DNA of 64,000 nt. Origin: Kaistia soli DSM 19436. GTDB lineage: Bacteria > Pseudomonadota > Alphaproteobacteria > Rhizobiales > Kaistiaceae. Location: contig NZ_FQUP01000001.1 of NCBI RefSeq assembly GCF_900129325.1, positions 310,001 to 374,000 on the forward strand, given 5' to 3'. Under the pieces are notes generated by a model. That model was not told the DNA's origin, ran no database searches, and saw only the letters and a list, made by a program, of their open reading frames with translations. The position numbers were made by a program, and so were the translations under genes. The first letter of the stretch is position 1, and each line of letters begins with the position of its first letter. This document shows, piece by piece, positions 23,704 through 35,796 of this stretch.

Positions 23704-24921
23704 TTGCAACCTGTCGAGCAAGCCGTTCGCATGAGTTTCGGGCGGCTGGTCGCGATCCTTGCAAGCCGCGGCCGCGACATCGCTGCTGCAGAGGACGCGC
23801 TTGCGGATGCCGTTCTCGCAGCACTTGAACGCTGGCCGGAGAGTGGCGTTCCGGCCGCCCCAGAAGCATGGCTGGTTGCCGTAGCGCGGCGCCGGCTGAC
23901 CGATCGCTTCCGGAAGACAGCGGCCGATGCGGCACTGGAGCAGTCGCTCGCCATCCTCTCTGATCTTGCTGCCGCCGATGGGCCCGAGTCACCGCATTTT
24001 CCGGACGAGCGGCTGCAGCTGATGTTCGTGTGTGCCCATCCCGCGATCGATCCCGGCATAAGGGCGCCGCTGATGCTGCAGACGGTGCTCGGGCTCGACG
24101 CGGCGCGGATCGCCGGCGCCTTCCTCGTTTCGGCGCCTACGATGGGACAGCGGCTGGTGCGGGCCAAGGCCAAGATCCGCGATGCCGGCATTCCCTTCAT
24201 CGTGCCGGAGCCGCCCGATCTTCCGGAGCGGCTGGCAAGCGTCCTGGAGGCGATCTATGCCGCTTATGGCAGCGGCTGGGACGAGTTCGAAGGGATCGAC
24301 GCCGGCGGTGGCCTCGCCGGGGAGGCGATCTGGCTCGGCCGCGTGCTCGCTTCCCTGATGCCAGCCGATGCTGAAGCGCACGGCCTGCTTGCGCTGATGC
24401 TTTACTGCGAGGCAAGGCGGCGTGCCCGGCGCGATGCAAAGGGCCACTATGTTCCGCTCTCCGACCAGGATACGACGCTTTGGTCGCAGCCAATGCTGCG
24501 GGAGGCCGAGGCCCGCTTGAGGCAGGCGGCGGCGCTGGGCGCACCTGGGCGCTTCCAGATCGAAGCGGCCATTCAGTCGGCGCATGCGGGCGCCCGGCTC
24601 GTCGGCGCGCCGGATGCTCATGTCATCGCGCGGCTTCATGAGCGTTTGTGGCAGCTCGCGCCGCGGGTCGGCGTCGCCGTGGCGCGCGCCGTCGCCGTCG
24701 CGGATGCCGAGGGCCCGGAAGCTGGCCTCTCCCTGCTGGATGAGATCGACCCCGGCCGCGTCGCGGCCTACCAGCCCTTTCATGCCGCACGGGCGGCGCT
24801 TCTGCGCCGCGCAGGACGCGGCGACGAAGCGCTCGCCGCCTATGCAACTGCCATCGCACTCGCGACAGACCCGGCAGTGGGCGCCTATCTCGAGCAGCAG
24901 CGCCGGTTGATCCTCAGCTGA
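23704..24921 (+). CDS. ECF42-type RNA polymerase sigma factor with C-terminal extension
   Basis: 405 residues from a TTG start at 23704, chosen because GGGAGGG lies six bases before it and the sigma-2 region begins almost at once. Sigma-2 is seen in V-A-I-L-A-S-R-G-R-D-I-A-A-A-E-D-A-L-A-D-A; sigma-4 in I-A-G-A-F-L-V-S-A-P-T-M-G-Q-R-L-V-R-A-K. Beyond about residue 175 comes a long helical, TPR-like extension typical of ECF42, with L-A-L-M-L-Y-C-E-A-R-R and the final E-Q-Q-R-R-L. In this group the extension, rather than an anti-sigma factor, is thought to control activity. No anti-sigma gene is adjacent. Confidence 0.88.
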   Translation: MQPVEQAVRMSFGRLVAILASRGRDIAAAEDALADAVLAALERWPESGVPAAPEAWLVAVARRRLTDRFRKTAADAALEQSLAILSDLAAADGPESPHFPDERLQLMFVCAHPAIDPGIRAPLMLQTVLGLDAARIAGAFLVSAPTMGQRLVRAKAKIRDAGIPFIVPEPPDLPERLASVLEAIYAAYGSGWDEFEGIDAGGGLAGEAIWLGRVLASLMPADAEAHGLLALMLYCEARRRARRDAKGHYVPLSDQDTTLWSQPMLREAEARLRQAAALGAPGRFQIEAAIQSAHAGARLVGAPDAHVIARLHERLWQLAPRVGVAVARAVAVADAEGPEAGLSLLDEIDPGRVAAYQPFHAARAALLRRAGRGDEALAAYATAIALATDPAVGAYLEQQRRLILS

Positions 24922-24924
24922 GGC

Positions 24925-25503
24925 TCAGCGCTGTCCGGATTTGATCCATTTGGTGATCGTCGGCGGCTGGTAGCTCCGATAGCGCTGGATCAGCCGCTCC
25001 GGATCATCCTCGACGATCAGCATGTCGCGATGCTCCTGCCGCATGAAGCCTTCCTCCGCCTGATGATCGAGGAAGGCGAGCAGCTTGCCATAGAAGCCGG
25101 CGATATCGAGTACGCCGACCGGCTTGCCGTGATAGCCGAGCTGCGCCCAGGTCCAGATCTCGAACAGCTCCTCCAGCGTGCCGATGCCGCCCGGCAGCGC
25201 GACGAAACCCTCCGCCATGTCGGCCATCTTGGCCTTGCGCTCATGCATCGAGCCGACGATGTGCAGCTCGGTCAGGCCGTGATGCGCGACTTCCTTGTCC
25301 ACCAGCGCCTGCGGAATGATGCCGATCACCGTGCCGCCGGCGGCAAGGACGGCATCGGCCACGGCACCCATCAGCCCGACCTTGGAGCCGCCATAGACAA
25401 GCGCCGCGTCATGCGCGGCGATGGTCGTGCCGAGGGCGACCGCCGCGTTGCGATATTCCGGCCGGAACCCCTCGTTGGAGCCGCAGAAGACGCAGAGCCT
25501 CAT
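24925..25503 (-). CDS. LOG family protein (TIGR00730, nucleotide phosphoribohydrolase)
   Basis: 192 residues, Rossmann-like. Starts M-R-L-C-V-F-C-G-S-N, with the two LOG motifs M-H-E-R-K (86-90) and P-G-G-I-G-T-L-E-E (104-112). Family members remove the ribose phosphate from cytokinin nucleotides or, in many bacteria, hydrolyse AMP or related nucleotides. Cytokinin activation is possible in a plant-associated rhizobial relative but cannot be concluded. The ATG overlaps the stop of the dipeptidase gene by four bases, so the two are coupled. Confidence 0.92.
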   Translation of the reverse strand: MRLCVFCGSNEGFRPEYRNAAVALGTTIAAHDAALVYGGSKVGLMGAVADAVLAAGGTVIGIIPQALVDKEVAHHGLTELHIVGSMHERKAKMADMAEGFVALPGGIGTLEELFEIWTWAQLGYHGKPVGVLDIAGFYGKLLAFLDHQAEEGFMRQEHRDMLIVEDDPERLIQRYRSYQPPTITKWIKSGQR

Positions 25504-26897
25504 TTGACCGAACCTTCCGAAAGAGCCGCGAGGATCCGCGCCCAGGAGCGGATGCCGCCGTGATAGCTCGACAGATTATACTTCTCATTCGGCGAATGGA
25601 TGCGGTCGTCATCGAGACCGAAGCCGACCATCAGCGCGTCGAGCCCGAGCACCTTCTTGAAATCGCCGGCGACCGGGATCGAGCCGCCCGCGCCGATCGT
25701 GACGCAGGGCTTGCCCCATTCGGCGGTGAGCGCATCGCGTGTCTTGACGAGAGCCGGGCTGTCGGAGGGCAGCCGTACGCCCGGCGAACCGCCATGGCCG
25801 ATGAACTCGACAGTGCAGTCGGCGGGCAGCTTCGCGCGGACATAGGCGCGGAAACTCTCGCGGATCGCTTCGGGATCCTGCTGGTCGACGAGACGGAACG
25901 ATACCTTGGCGTTCGCCTTGGACGGGATGACCGTCTTGAAGCCCTTCCCGGAATAACCGCCCCAGATGCCGTTCACCTCGCAGGTCGGCCGGGCCCAGAT
26001 CTTTTCGATCACGCTGCGCCCCGCCTCGCCGGCGGGGATCGAAAGCCCGACCTCGCCGAGAAAAGCCGCTTCGTCGAAGCCGAGGCTCTCCCATTGCGCC
26101 TTGATGGCCTCGGGCAGTTCGCCGACGCCGTCATAGAACCCAGGCAACGTCACGCGGCCAGTCTCGTCGCGCAGGCCGTCGAGAACATTGACCAGGACGT
26201 GGATCGGATTGCGCGCCGCACCGCCATACATGCCGGAATGCAGATCGCGTGAGGCGGCGGTGATGGTGATCTCCTCGCCGACCATGCCGCGCAGCATCGT
26301 CGTCACGGCCGGCGTCTTCGCGTCCCACATGCCGGTGTCGCAGATGAAGGCGAAGTCCGCTGCAAGCTCCTGCTTATTGGCCTCCATGAACGGCGCCAGA
26401 TTATGCCCGCCGGACTCTTCCTCGCCTTCGAGCAGCACCGTCACGGGGATCGGCAGCGATCCGGTCACAGCCTTCCAGGCGCGGCAGGCCTCGATGAACG
26501 TCATCAGCTGGCCCTTGTCGTCGGCGGTGCCGCGGCCAACGATCTGCTTCGAACCGTCCGCCGCCGTGACCAGCTTCGGCTGAAAGGGAGGGCTCGACCA
26601 GAGATCGACCGGATCGACCGGCTGGACGTCATAGTGGCCGTAGAACAGAACATGCGGACCCGCCCCGCCGGGCGCGCGACCGACGACCATTGGATGGCCC
26701 GGCGTCCGCCTGACGCCGGCCTCGAACCCGATCGCATCGAGCGCGTCGGCCAGCCATTCGGCCGCCTGCAGGCAGGCGCCGGCATAGTCGGGATCGGTCG
26801 AAATGCTCTCGATCTCAACGAGGCGAAAAAGCCGCTCGATGCTCTTGTCGAGATCGGCGTCGATATGAGCGAGGACGTCGTCGAGACAGTCTGTCAC
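25500..26897 (-). CDS. M20 family metallodipeptidase
   Basis: 465 residues from GTG. Zinc peptidase of the M20 (carnosinase/CNDP-like) group. Motifs: F-Y-G-H-Y-D-V-Q-P with the first zinc His and catalytic Asp, G-R-G-T-A-D-D-K-G with the bridging Asp, and L-L-E-G-E-E-E-S-G with the catalytic Glu. A dimerisation lid domain lies in the middle (L-H-S-G-M-Y-G-G-A). The last ligand His is in the C-terminal segment S-P-N-E-K-Y-N. Cytoplasmic, no signal peptide. Coupled by ATGA overlap to the LOG-family gene. Confidence 0.93.
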   Translation of the reverse strand: MTDCLDDVLAHIDADLDKSIERLFRLVEIESISTDPDYAGACLQAAEWLADALDAIGFEAGVRRTPGHPMVVGRAPGGAGPHVLFYGHYDVQPVDPVDLWSSPPFQPKLVTAADGSKQIVGRGTADDKGQLMTFIEACRAWKAVTGSLPIPVTVLLEGEEESGGHNLAPFMEANKQELAADFAFICDTGMWDAKTPAVTTMLRGMVGEEITITAASRDLHSGMYGGAARNPIHVLVNVLDGLRDETGRVTLPGFYDGVGELPEAIKAQWESLGFDEAAFLGEVGLSIPAGEAGRSVIEKIWARPTCEVNGIWGGYSGKGFKTVIPSKANAKVSFRLVDQQDPEAIRESFRAYVRAKLPADCTVEFIGHGGSPGVRLPSDSPALVKTRDALTAEWGKPCVTIGAGGSIPVAGDFKKVLGLDALMVGFGLDDDRIHSPNEKYNLSSYHGGIRSWARILAALSEGSVK

Positions 26898-26971
26898 GGC
26901 AGGGCTCCAGGACGGGGGGCGCGGATATCATCCGACATACGCCGACCCCTTCGCGAAGGAAAGACGCTGGA

Positions 26972-27700
26972 TCAGCGCAGCGCGAAGTCGCGCGGCGCTG
27001 CTTCCCCTCGCATTCCGGCGATCTCCTGCACCAGTTTCTGTCGAACGGCCGCCGCGAAGCTCGTCGTCTCATCCGCCACTTTGACGAAAGCGCCAGGGCC
27101 GCCGATGACGTCGCGCGCATAATGATCAGAAAGGCTCATTCCGCCCCTGCCACGCACGCCGCCGCCGGGGCGGCTGATGACCAGCCCATTGATCGTGATG
27201 CCCTCGGCCAGAGCCGCGGCGCGCGTCACGGCGAGCGGCGGCCCACCGATCTGCGGTCCATCGCCGGAGATGTCGATGACCTTGGCCAGACCCTCATGGC
27301 TGTTTTCGCGGATGCGATCGGCCGAATAGGCGATGGCGGCGGAAATCGAATTGTACCCGAAGGCCGCGCGCGGACTTGCGACGAGCTTTTCGGCAAAGAC
27401 GGCAGCAGTGGCGACGTCGCGCACGACATGCCAATCGACGATGGTGTGCTGCGAGGCAGCACCGCCCCACTCGACATAGGTGACGGCGATCGCTCCGATC
27501 AGCCCGCCCCGGATCGCTGAGAGCACCTCGGGGCTGGTGATCGCGCTTGCATAACCCTGACGTTGAAGCGCCAGTTCATCGGCGTCGATTGAGCCCGATC
27601 CATCCGCAGCCAGCACCAGCTCGACATCGACCTGCTCGGCCCGCGCTGGCAGCGCCGTGACCAAAAAGACCCCTGCGAGCACAAACAGCCACCGGCGCAT
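26972..27700 (-). CDS. DUF1194 exported protein with von Willebrand A-like fold
   Basis: 242 residues with a signal peptide (about 1-21, ending A-R-A). The mature protein opens V-E-L-V-L-A-A-D-G-S-G-S-I-D, a MIDAS-like D-x-S-x-S metal site of von Willebrand type A domains, and continues R-Q-G-Y-A-S-A-I as is usual for DUF1194. The ATG at 27700 follows GGAGG. Periplasmic or secreted; possibly a protein-binding module. It sits alone between the dipeptidase and HerA-like genes on the same strand, with gaps of about 75 and 105 bases. Confidence 0.85.
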   Translation of the reverse strand: MRRWLFVLAGVFLVTALPARAEQVDVELVLAADGSGSIDADELALQRQGYASAITSPEVLSAIRGGLIGAIAVTYVEWGGAASQHTIVDWHVVRDVATAAVFAEKLVASPRAAFGYNSISAAIAYSADRIRENSHEGLAKVIDISGDGPQIGGPPLAVTRAAALAEGITINGLVISRPGGGVRGRGGMSLSDHYARDVIGGPGAFVKVADETTSFAAAVRQKLVQEIAGMRGEAAPRDFALR

Positions 27701-27804
27701 TACCCCGCCTCCGTCGCCACGCAACGACGGCAGTATGCGCCAAAGCAACCGCTGTGCGTCAGACCGAATCCGGCCGCCCGCGTTTCACGATATCGTCAGC
27801 GCGA

Positions 27805-29397
27805 TCAGCGCCGCAGGATGCCGCCGAGGACGCCGCGCACGATGGCGCGGCCGACCGAGGATCCCATGGACCCGCCGATGCTCTTGCCGATATCCGCCGC
27901 CACTTGTCCCGCGACTCGGTTCGTCACCGTGCGCGTCACTTCGCGCGCAACGCGCTGGGTCGCCGTCAGCCGCTCGCCGCGCCGCGTATTGGTGCCGAGC
28001 AGCGAGCCGAGAATGCCGCCGAGATCGACCCCGCCGGCCGGCGCCGGCGCGGGGGCCGGATCAGTTCCTGAAGGCACGGGCGCAGGGCCTGCGGTCGTCG
28101 TCGTCAGCTCGCCGGCCTGTCGGCCCAGCACCTCATAGGCCGACTCCCGATCGATCGTCTTGTCATAGGCGATGCCGATCGGGCTCGCGGCGATGATCTG
28201 CCGCCGCTCTTCATCTGTGATCGAGCCGAGTTGCGAGGATGGCGGCCGGATCATCGTGCGCTCGACCATGCTGGGCACGCCCTTCGGCTCGAGCGTCGAG
28301 ACGAGAGCCTCGCCGACGCCAAGCTGCGTGATCGCCTCCATGGTGCTGAAAGCGGGATTCGGCCGGAACGTCTCGGCCGCGACCTTCACCGCCTTCTGGT
28401 CACGCGGCGTATAGGCGCGGAGCGCGTGCTGCACCCGGTTGCCGAGCTGGCCGAGCACCGTGTCCGGCACGTCGAGCGGGTTCTGGCTAACGAAGTAGAC
28501 GCCGACGCCCTTCGAACGAATGAGCCGCACCACCTGCTCGATGCGCGACAGCAAAGCCTTCGGCGCATCATCAAAGAGGAGATGCGCCTCGTCGAAGAAG
28601 AACACGAGCCGCGGCTTCTCGGGGTCGCCGACCTCGGGCAACACTTCGAACAGCTCTGACATCAGCCAGAGCAGGAAGGTCGCATAGAGCTGCGGCGCGG
28701 CCATCAGCTTGTCGGCCGCGAGCACGTTGACGATGCCGCGCCCGTCGATCGTCGTCCGCATGATATCGGCGATGGCCAGCGCCGGTTCGCCGAAGAAGGC
28801 GTCGCCGCCCTGGTTTTCGAGGATCAGAAGCTGGCGCTGGATGGCGCCGACCGAGGTCTTGGCGACATTGCCGTAACGCGAGGCGGCTGCCGAATTGTCG
28901 GACAGGTAGCCGAGCATCGCCCGAAGGTCCTTCAGGTCCAGTAGGAGCAGCCCGTTCTCGTCGGCCATGCGGAAGGCGATGTTGAGGACACCCTCCTGCG
29001 TGTCGTTGAGTCCCATCAGCCGCGACAGGAGCAAGGGGCCCATTTCGCTCACCGTCGTGCGGATCGGATGGCCCTGCTGGCCGAACAGGTCCCAGAAGAC
29101 GGTCGGACAGGCTGCGAAGCGATATTCGTCCTTGAAGCCGATATCCTCAGCTCGCTTCAGCATCGAATCCTTCGCGACGCCGGCCTTGGCTATGCCGGAG
29201 AGATCGCCCTTGATATCCGCGCAGAAGACCGGAACGCCAGCGTCCGAAAAGCCCTGCGCCAGAACCTGCAGCGTCACGGTCTTGCCGGTGCCGGTCGCGC
29301 CTGTGACCAGACCGTGGCGGTTGGCGAGCGGCAACAGCAGATATTCCGGCTTTTCGCTCGCGCCCATGAAGATCTTGTCAGGTTCGAGAAGGGGCAT
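27805..29397 (-). CDS. HerA-like P-loop ATPase (DUF853 family)
   Basis: 530 residues. Walker A is G-A-T-G-T-G-K-T at 33-40 and Walker B L-V-F-F-F-D-E at 264-270, both of the HerA/FtsK superfamily; [11 protein letters not shown] is the sensor-like segment seen in the DUF853 family. Near the C-terminus is an Ala/Pro/Gly linker followed by a Gly-rich tail with R-R-G-E-R-L-T and G-G-S-M-G-S-S. Members are called helicase HerA-like, but no NurA nuclease is encoded nearby and DNA translocation is unproven. Divergent from the DUF4332 gene. Confidence 0.88.
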   Translation of the reverse strand: MPLLEPDKIFMGASEKPEYLLLPLANRHGLVTGATGTGKTVTLQVLAQGFSDAGVPVFCADIKGDLSGIAKAGVAKDSMLKRAEDIGFKDEYRFAACPTVFWDLFGQQGHPIRTTVSEMGPLLLSRLMGLNDTQEGVLNIAFRMADENGLLLLDLKDLRAMLGYLSDNSAAASRYGNVAKTSVGAIQRQLLILENQGGDAFFGEPALAIADIMRTTIDGRGIVNVLAADKLMAAPQLYATFLLWLMSELFEVLPEVGDPEKPRLVFFFDEAHLLFDDAPKALLSRIEQVVRLIRSKGVGVYFVSQNPLDVPDTVLGQLGNRVQHALRAYTPRDQKAVKVAAETFRPNPAFSTMEAITQLGVGEALVSTLEPKGVPSMVERTMIRPPSSQLGSITDEERRQIIAASPIGIAYDKTIDRESAYEVLGRQAGELTTTTAGPAPVPSGTDPAPAPAPAGGVDLGGILGSLLGTNTRRGERLTATQRVAREVTRTVTNRVAGQVAADIGKSIGGSMGSSVGRAIVRGVLGGILRR

Positions 29398-29557
29398 CGA
29401 GGCGTCTCCGGGCGCTTGGCATTGTCCTGCGAACGCGCAAGGTCGCGATTTGACGAGGCGAAATCAAGCGAGCCCATCATATTGCCTTCCGCGCCGCATG
29501 GCGCGAACATCCGCAATGGCCGCGTTTTGTCGGCCGACTGCTTCAGGGGAGGCATGC

Positions 29558-29965
29558 GTGAGCTATCCGATCATCGACATCGAGGGCATCGGCAAGACGT
29601 TCGCCGAGAAGCTTGGCGCGGCCGGCATCAAGACGACCGGCCAGCTGCTCGACGCGGGCAAGGACCCGAAGGGCCGCAAGGCGCTCGCCGCGACGACCGG
29701 CATCGACGAGACGAAGATCCTCGGCTGGGCCAACAAGGCCGATCTGATGCGTCTCAAGGGTGTCGCGGAGGAGTTCTCGGACCTGCTCGAAGCCGCCGGC
29801 GTCGACACGGTCAAGGAACTGAAGACGCGTCGCCCGGACAATCTGGCCGCCAAGCTTGCCGAGGTGAATGCCGCGCGGAAGCTCGTTCGACAGTTGCCTT
29901 CAGAGAGCCAGGTCGCGGATTGGATCGAGCAGGCCAAGACACTTCCGGCCGTCATGACCTATTGA
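29558..29965 (+). CDS. DUF4332 helix-hairpin-helix protein
   Basis: 135 residues from a GTG start preceded by AGGGGAGG. Two helix-hairpin-helix units are readable: I-E-G-I-G-K-T-F-A-E-K-L-G-A-A-G-I near the start, then M-R-L-K-G-V-A-E-E-F-S-D-L-L-E-A-A-G-V in the middle. This is the DUF4332 pattern, which suggests nucleic acid or protein binding. Cytoplasmic. It diverges from the HerA-like gene over 160 bases and lies about 100 bases before the mutase genes. Confidence 0.85.
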   Translation: MSYPIIDIEGIGKTFAEKLGAAGIKTTGQLLDAGKDPKGRKALAATTGIDETKILGWANKADLMRLKGVAEEFSDLLEAAGVDTVKELKTRRPDNLAAKLAEVNAARKLVRQLPSESQVADWIEQAKTLPAVMTY

Positions 29966-30069
29966 GGTTTTGCCGCGCCATCGCATTGATGGCGGCGAGC
30001 CCATAGACTGGACGTCGCGGCGGCATCGCGCCGCTGGACGGCGTTCGGCACCAAGCTTGGGAGCGGGTC

Positions 30070-31445
30070 ATGCAGGACAATTCGGCCGGCGCATGGCCGG
30101 CGCCTAATGAGGGTGACTGGCGTCGCCTCGTCGAGGCGTCCCTCTCCGGCAAGCCGATTTCGGGCTTAGCGGCGGAGATCGAACCGGGCATCTCGATCGA
30201 CGCGCTGATGGCGGCATCGGCAGCGCCGCCGCTCTCGTCGCGTGGCGGCAAGGCCTGGACGAGGCTGCAGCGGCTCGGACGCGCGGCGAGTGCCGAGACC
30301 ATCGCAGCCGCTCTCGCAACAGGCGCCGACGGGTTCGACATCATCGTCGCAGGCTCGGCAGCAGACTATGGCGACGGGCTGACGCCGGCGGAGCTCGAGG
30401 CACTTCTCGCCGATGCACCCCTCGATCGCTGCCGCTGGCGCTTGTCGACGGGGTCCGATGGGGAAGCCTGCGCAACGATTGTCGACGCTGCGGCCACGGC
30501 GGGTCGACTCGATCCGCAATTGCTGTCGATCTCCTTCGGACTGGACCCGCTCGGCGCCATCGCCAACGGACAGGCCGATAGCGAGGATCTGCAGACGTTG
30601 CCAACGCTCGTCGCCCGTCTCGCCGAACGCGGCTATGCTGGCCCATTCGCCAGCGCCGATGCCCGCCTCGTCCATAGTGCCGGCGGCACCCCGGCCATGG
30701 AACTCGGCTATGCCCTTGCCGCGCAGCTGGCTTTGTTGCGCGAACTGATCGACGGCGGGCTTCCCGACGACATTGCAGTCGGCGCTGTCGATGTCGCGCT
30801 TTCTGCCGACGAGGAGCAGTTCGTTACCATCGCCAAGTTCCGCGCCATGCGGCTGCTGCACGCTCGCCTGTTGGCGGCCGGCGGCCTGCCGCGCCGGCGC
30901 CTCTCGCTGCATGCCGAAACCAGCTGGCGCATGCTGGCGGCCGAAGACATGCATTCCAACCTGATCCGCACGACGATCGCTGCGCTCGCCGCTGGCCTTG
31001 GCGGCGCCGACTCGTTGTCGGTGCTGCCGTTCACCTCGGCGATCGATTCGCATGATCCAGAGGCCGGGCGGCTTGCCCTGACGACACAGGCCATCCTGAT
31101 CGAGGAAGCGCGGCTTGCCCGCGTCGCCGATCCGGGCGCAGGCTCCGGCACCATCGAGACGCTGACGCTGGCGCTTGCCGAGGACGGCTGGCGACGGTTC
31201 CAGGAGATCGAACGCGACGGCGGCCTCGCCGATGCCGCTGCCGGCAAGCGTCTGCGGGCCGAGATCGCGGAGGCCGCTGAGCGGCGACAGGCAGCGCTCG
31301 CATCCGGCACCGGTGCAATTGTCGGCGTCACGCATTTCCGCGCCGACGTCGCGGCACGGCAGGAGCCCCGCAGCGTCGGCTCATCCTTCGAAACCACAGG
31401 TCTTCGCCCCAGACGCACGTCAGCGCCCTTCGAAAGCGCCGCTTC

Positions 31446-31449
<4 letters not shown>
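30070..31449 (+). CDS. mutA: Methylmalonyl-CoA mutase small (beta) subunit
   Basis: 459 residues. The partner of MutB in the cobalamin-dependent conversion between (R)-methylmalonyl-CoA and succinyl-CoA, used in propionate, odd-chain fatty acid and branched amino acid breakdown. The TIM-barrel part is recognised from [25 protein letters not shown] and L-P-F-T-S-A-I-D. Small subunits of Propionibacterium type are over 600 residues because of a degenerate B12-binding domain; here the protein stops after the barrel. Its stop overlaps the mutB start (ATGA). Confidence 0.92.
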
Positions 31450-33605
<2,156 letters not shown>

Positions 33606-33688
33606 ATGGCGAACGCCGCCCCGGCGCATTGCGTCGGGACGGCTCCACCTCGGGCTGGCGCGGGTGATCAGCCCTTGGCAGTCGTCGA

Positions 33689-34261
33689 TCAGCCCGGCAG
33701 AAGCACGGTGTTGATGACGTGGATCACGCCATTGGACTGCATGACATTCGGGATGGTGATCTTGGCCTTGTCGCCCTTGGCGTCGACGACGGTGATGGTC
33801 TTGCCCTTCACCATGAAGGTCAGCGTTTCGCCATTCACGGTCTTGTATTCAGCCTTGCCATTCATCTTCTTCGCGGCCGCCATGATATCAGCGGCGGTGA
33901 CCCGGCCCGGAATGACATGGTAGGTCAGGATGCTGGTCAGCATCTTCTTGTTGGCAGGCATCACGAGCGTATCGACGGTGCCGGCCGGAAGTTTGGCGAA
34001 GGCTTCGTTGGTCGGCGCGAACACCGTGAACGGGCCCGGGCCGGACAGCGTGTCGACAAGGCCGGCTGCCTTGACCGCCGCGACCAGCGTCGTGTGATCC
34101 TTCGAATTGACGGCGTTCTCGATGATGTTCTTCGAGGGATACATCGGGGCGCCCCCGACCATCACAGTCTTTGCCGAGGCAGGCGCCTCGAAGGCAACGG
34201 TGCCGGTCAATGCGACGACGGCAATGGCGGCCGCGCGAGCCAGGGTGGTCATGCGAGACAT
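33689..34261 (-). CDS. Secreted fasciclin (FAS1) domain protein
   Basis: 190 residues: signal peptide (about 1-30, ending A-S-A) and one FAS1 domain with both conserved boxes, H1 at F-T-V-F-A-P-T-N-E-A-F-A-K-L-P and H2 at G-V-I-H-V-I-N-T-V-L-L-P, plus the Y-H-V centre. FAS1 domains mediate adhesion; in mycobacteria homologues (MPT70/MPT83) are targets of SigK, and a SigK/RskA-like pair lies about 3 kb away here. A GGAGG site precedes the ATG on the minus strand. Single-gene unit. Confidence 0.93.
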   Translation of the reverse strand: MSRMTTLARAAAIAVVALTGTVAFEAPASAKTVMVGGAPMYPSKNIIENAVNSKDHTTLVAAVKAAGLVDTLSGPGPFTVFAPTNEAFAKLPAGTVDTLVMPANKKMLTSILTYHVIPGRVTAADIMAAAKKMNGKAEYKTVNGETLTFMVKGKTITVVDAKGDKAKITIPNVMQSNGVIHVINTVLLPG

Positions 34262-34613
34262 GCTTTATCCTCCGGTTGAATTTTCATCGGCTCGACGAGC
34301 CGCTATGTAGATCAGGAAGCAACGATACGCGGCGAATGCCAAATTCGACAGACAATATCTACCCGCTCAGGGAAACGATGCTCCCTGTTCTCAAACCAGT
34401 TCTCGAAGAGGATTTTTCGCCCGCTCAGTGAGCCGTGTCGTTGCTTACAATGACTGATACGAGCCTCCGAACGGACTGGTTTCAATCTGGAGCGAAAAAA
34501 CGTTCACGAGCGCGTGATCAACGTCCATTCCAAACACGGGGCGACGCTGAGCATCGCTTTGCTTGCGCACCCCTTGGGGCGGACATAATGTCCGCCGCCG
34601 AGCGGAGAATTTC
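34262..34613. other. Intergenic region (352 bp) between fasciclin and aminotransferase genes
   Basis: Should hold the promoters of both divergent genes. The only clear element is the palindrome at 34578-34596. Short open frames here have no ribosome binding site and no familiar sequence, and I take them as noise. Confidence 0.6.
34578..34596. promoter_or_regulatory. Perfect inverted repeat before aminotransferase gene
   Basis: GGCGGACAT-A-ATGTCCGCC, nine-base arms with a single-base spacer, ending 17 bases before the aminotransferase ATG. Close to the start codon, so it may be an operator blocking transcription or an mRNA hairpin limiting translation. Confidence 0.5.
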
Positions 34614-35792
34614 ATGAAGCCGACGAACCCTGTCTATACCGGCCTGCCGACGACGATCTTCGAGGTCATGTCGCGGCTCGCCATCGAGCACAAGGCCATC
34701 AATCTCGGACAGGGCTTCCCGGATGTCGACGGGCCCGAGGATGTGCGCCGCTTCGCGGCCGAAGCCTTGCTGGCAGGCCCCAACCAATATCCGCCGATGA
34801 TGGGCGTTCCGGAACTGCGCGAGGCCGTCGCGGCATCGAACGCACGCTTCTATGGGCTCGATGTCGACTGGAAGAGCGAGGTTCTGGTCACATCAGGGGC
34901 GACCGAAGCGCTATCGGACATCATCACGGCGCTGATCGAGCCGGGCGACGAGGTGGTTCTGATTGAACCGCTTTACGACTGCTACCTTCCGCTCGTGCGC
35001 CGCGCCGGGGGCATCCCGCGCCTCGTGCGCATCACCCCGCCGGAATGGAAGCTCGATACCGCCGCGCTGGAAGCGGCATTTTCGGAGCGCACCAAGGCGA
35101 TCCTGATCAACAATCCGATGAACCCCGCCGCCAAGGCCTTTTCGCGCGAGGAACTCGCCGTGATCGCCGAGCTCTGCGTGCGACATGACGCCTATGCGAT
35201 CTGCGACGAGGTCTATGAACACATCCTGTTCGACGGCCGCCCGCATATTCCCCTGATGACGCTGCCCGGCATGCGGGAGCGCGCGATCCGCATCGGCTCG
35301 GCCGGCAAGACGTTTTCGCTGACGGGCTGGAAGGTCGGCTATGTTACCGCCGCACCCGCCCTGCTCGATCCGATCGCCAAGGCGCATCAGTTCACGACCT
35401 TCACGACGCCGCCCAATCTCCAGAAGGCCGTGGCGTTCGGGCTCGGCAAGACCGACGGCTATTATGGCGAGCTTTCAGGCGCGCTTGCCGCCAAGCGGGA
35501 TCGCCTTTCGGCGGGACTGACGCGGCTCGGCTTTGACGTCGTCCCCTGCGGCGGGACCTATTTCGTCACGGCGGACGTGTCGTCGCTGGGGCTCGTCGGT
35601 GGGGATGTCGAAATCTGCCGGCAGATGACGCTTGAGGGCGGCGTCACTGCGGTTCCCGTGTCGGCCTTCTATGCGGGTGAAGCGCCGTCGAATTTCGTGC
35701 GCTTCTGCTTCTCCAAGCGCGACGAGGTTCTTGATGCGGCACTCGATCGGCTCGGGGCATGGCTTGGCAACCGCAGTCGGGCCGTAGCCTGA
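34614..35792 (+). CDS. Class I/II pyridoxal-phosphate aminotransferase
   Basis: 392 residues. Fold-type I aminotransferase; the PLP-binding lysine is Lys232 in G-S-A-G-K-T-F-S-L-T-G-W-K-V-G-Y, with the upstream N-N-P-M-N-P and C-D-E-V-Y-E blocks and an early I-N-L-G-Q-G-F-P-D. This wording resembles the methionine/kynurenine aminotransferase branch (YbdL-like), but the amino donor cannot be fixed. ATG at 34614 follows GCGGAG. A perfect inverted repeat lies just before the start. Its stop is four bases from that of the convergent HWE kinase gene. Confidence 0.93.
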   Translation: MKPTNPVYTGLPTTIFEVMSRLAIEHKAINLGQGFPDVDGPEDVRRFAAEALLAGPNQYPPMMGVPELREAVAASNARFYGLDVDWKSEVLVTSGATEALSDIITALIEPGDEVVLIEPLYDCYLPLVRRAGGIPRLVRITPPEWKLDTAALEAAFSERTKAILINNPMNPAAKAFSREELAVIAELCVRHDAYAICDEVYEHILFDGRPHIPLMTLPGMRERAIRIGSAGKTFSLTGWKVGYVTAAPALLDPIAKAHQFTTFTTPPNLQKAVAFGLGKTDGYYGELSGALAAKRDRLSAGLTRLGFDVVPCGGTYFVTADVSSLGLVGGDVEICRQMTLEGGVTAVPVSAFYAGEAPSNFVRFCFSKRDEVLDAALDRLGAWLGNRSRAVA

Positions 35793-35796
35793 ACCG

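Noticed and set aside
29966-30069. Cobalamin riboswitch before the B12-dependent mutase genes
   Set aside because: The 104-base leader is too short and shows no B12-box sequence; nothing supports a riboswitch.
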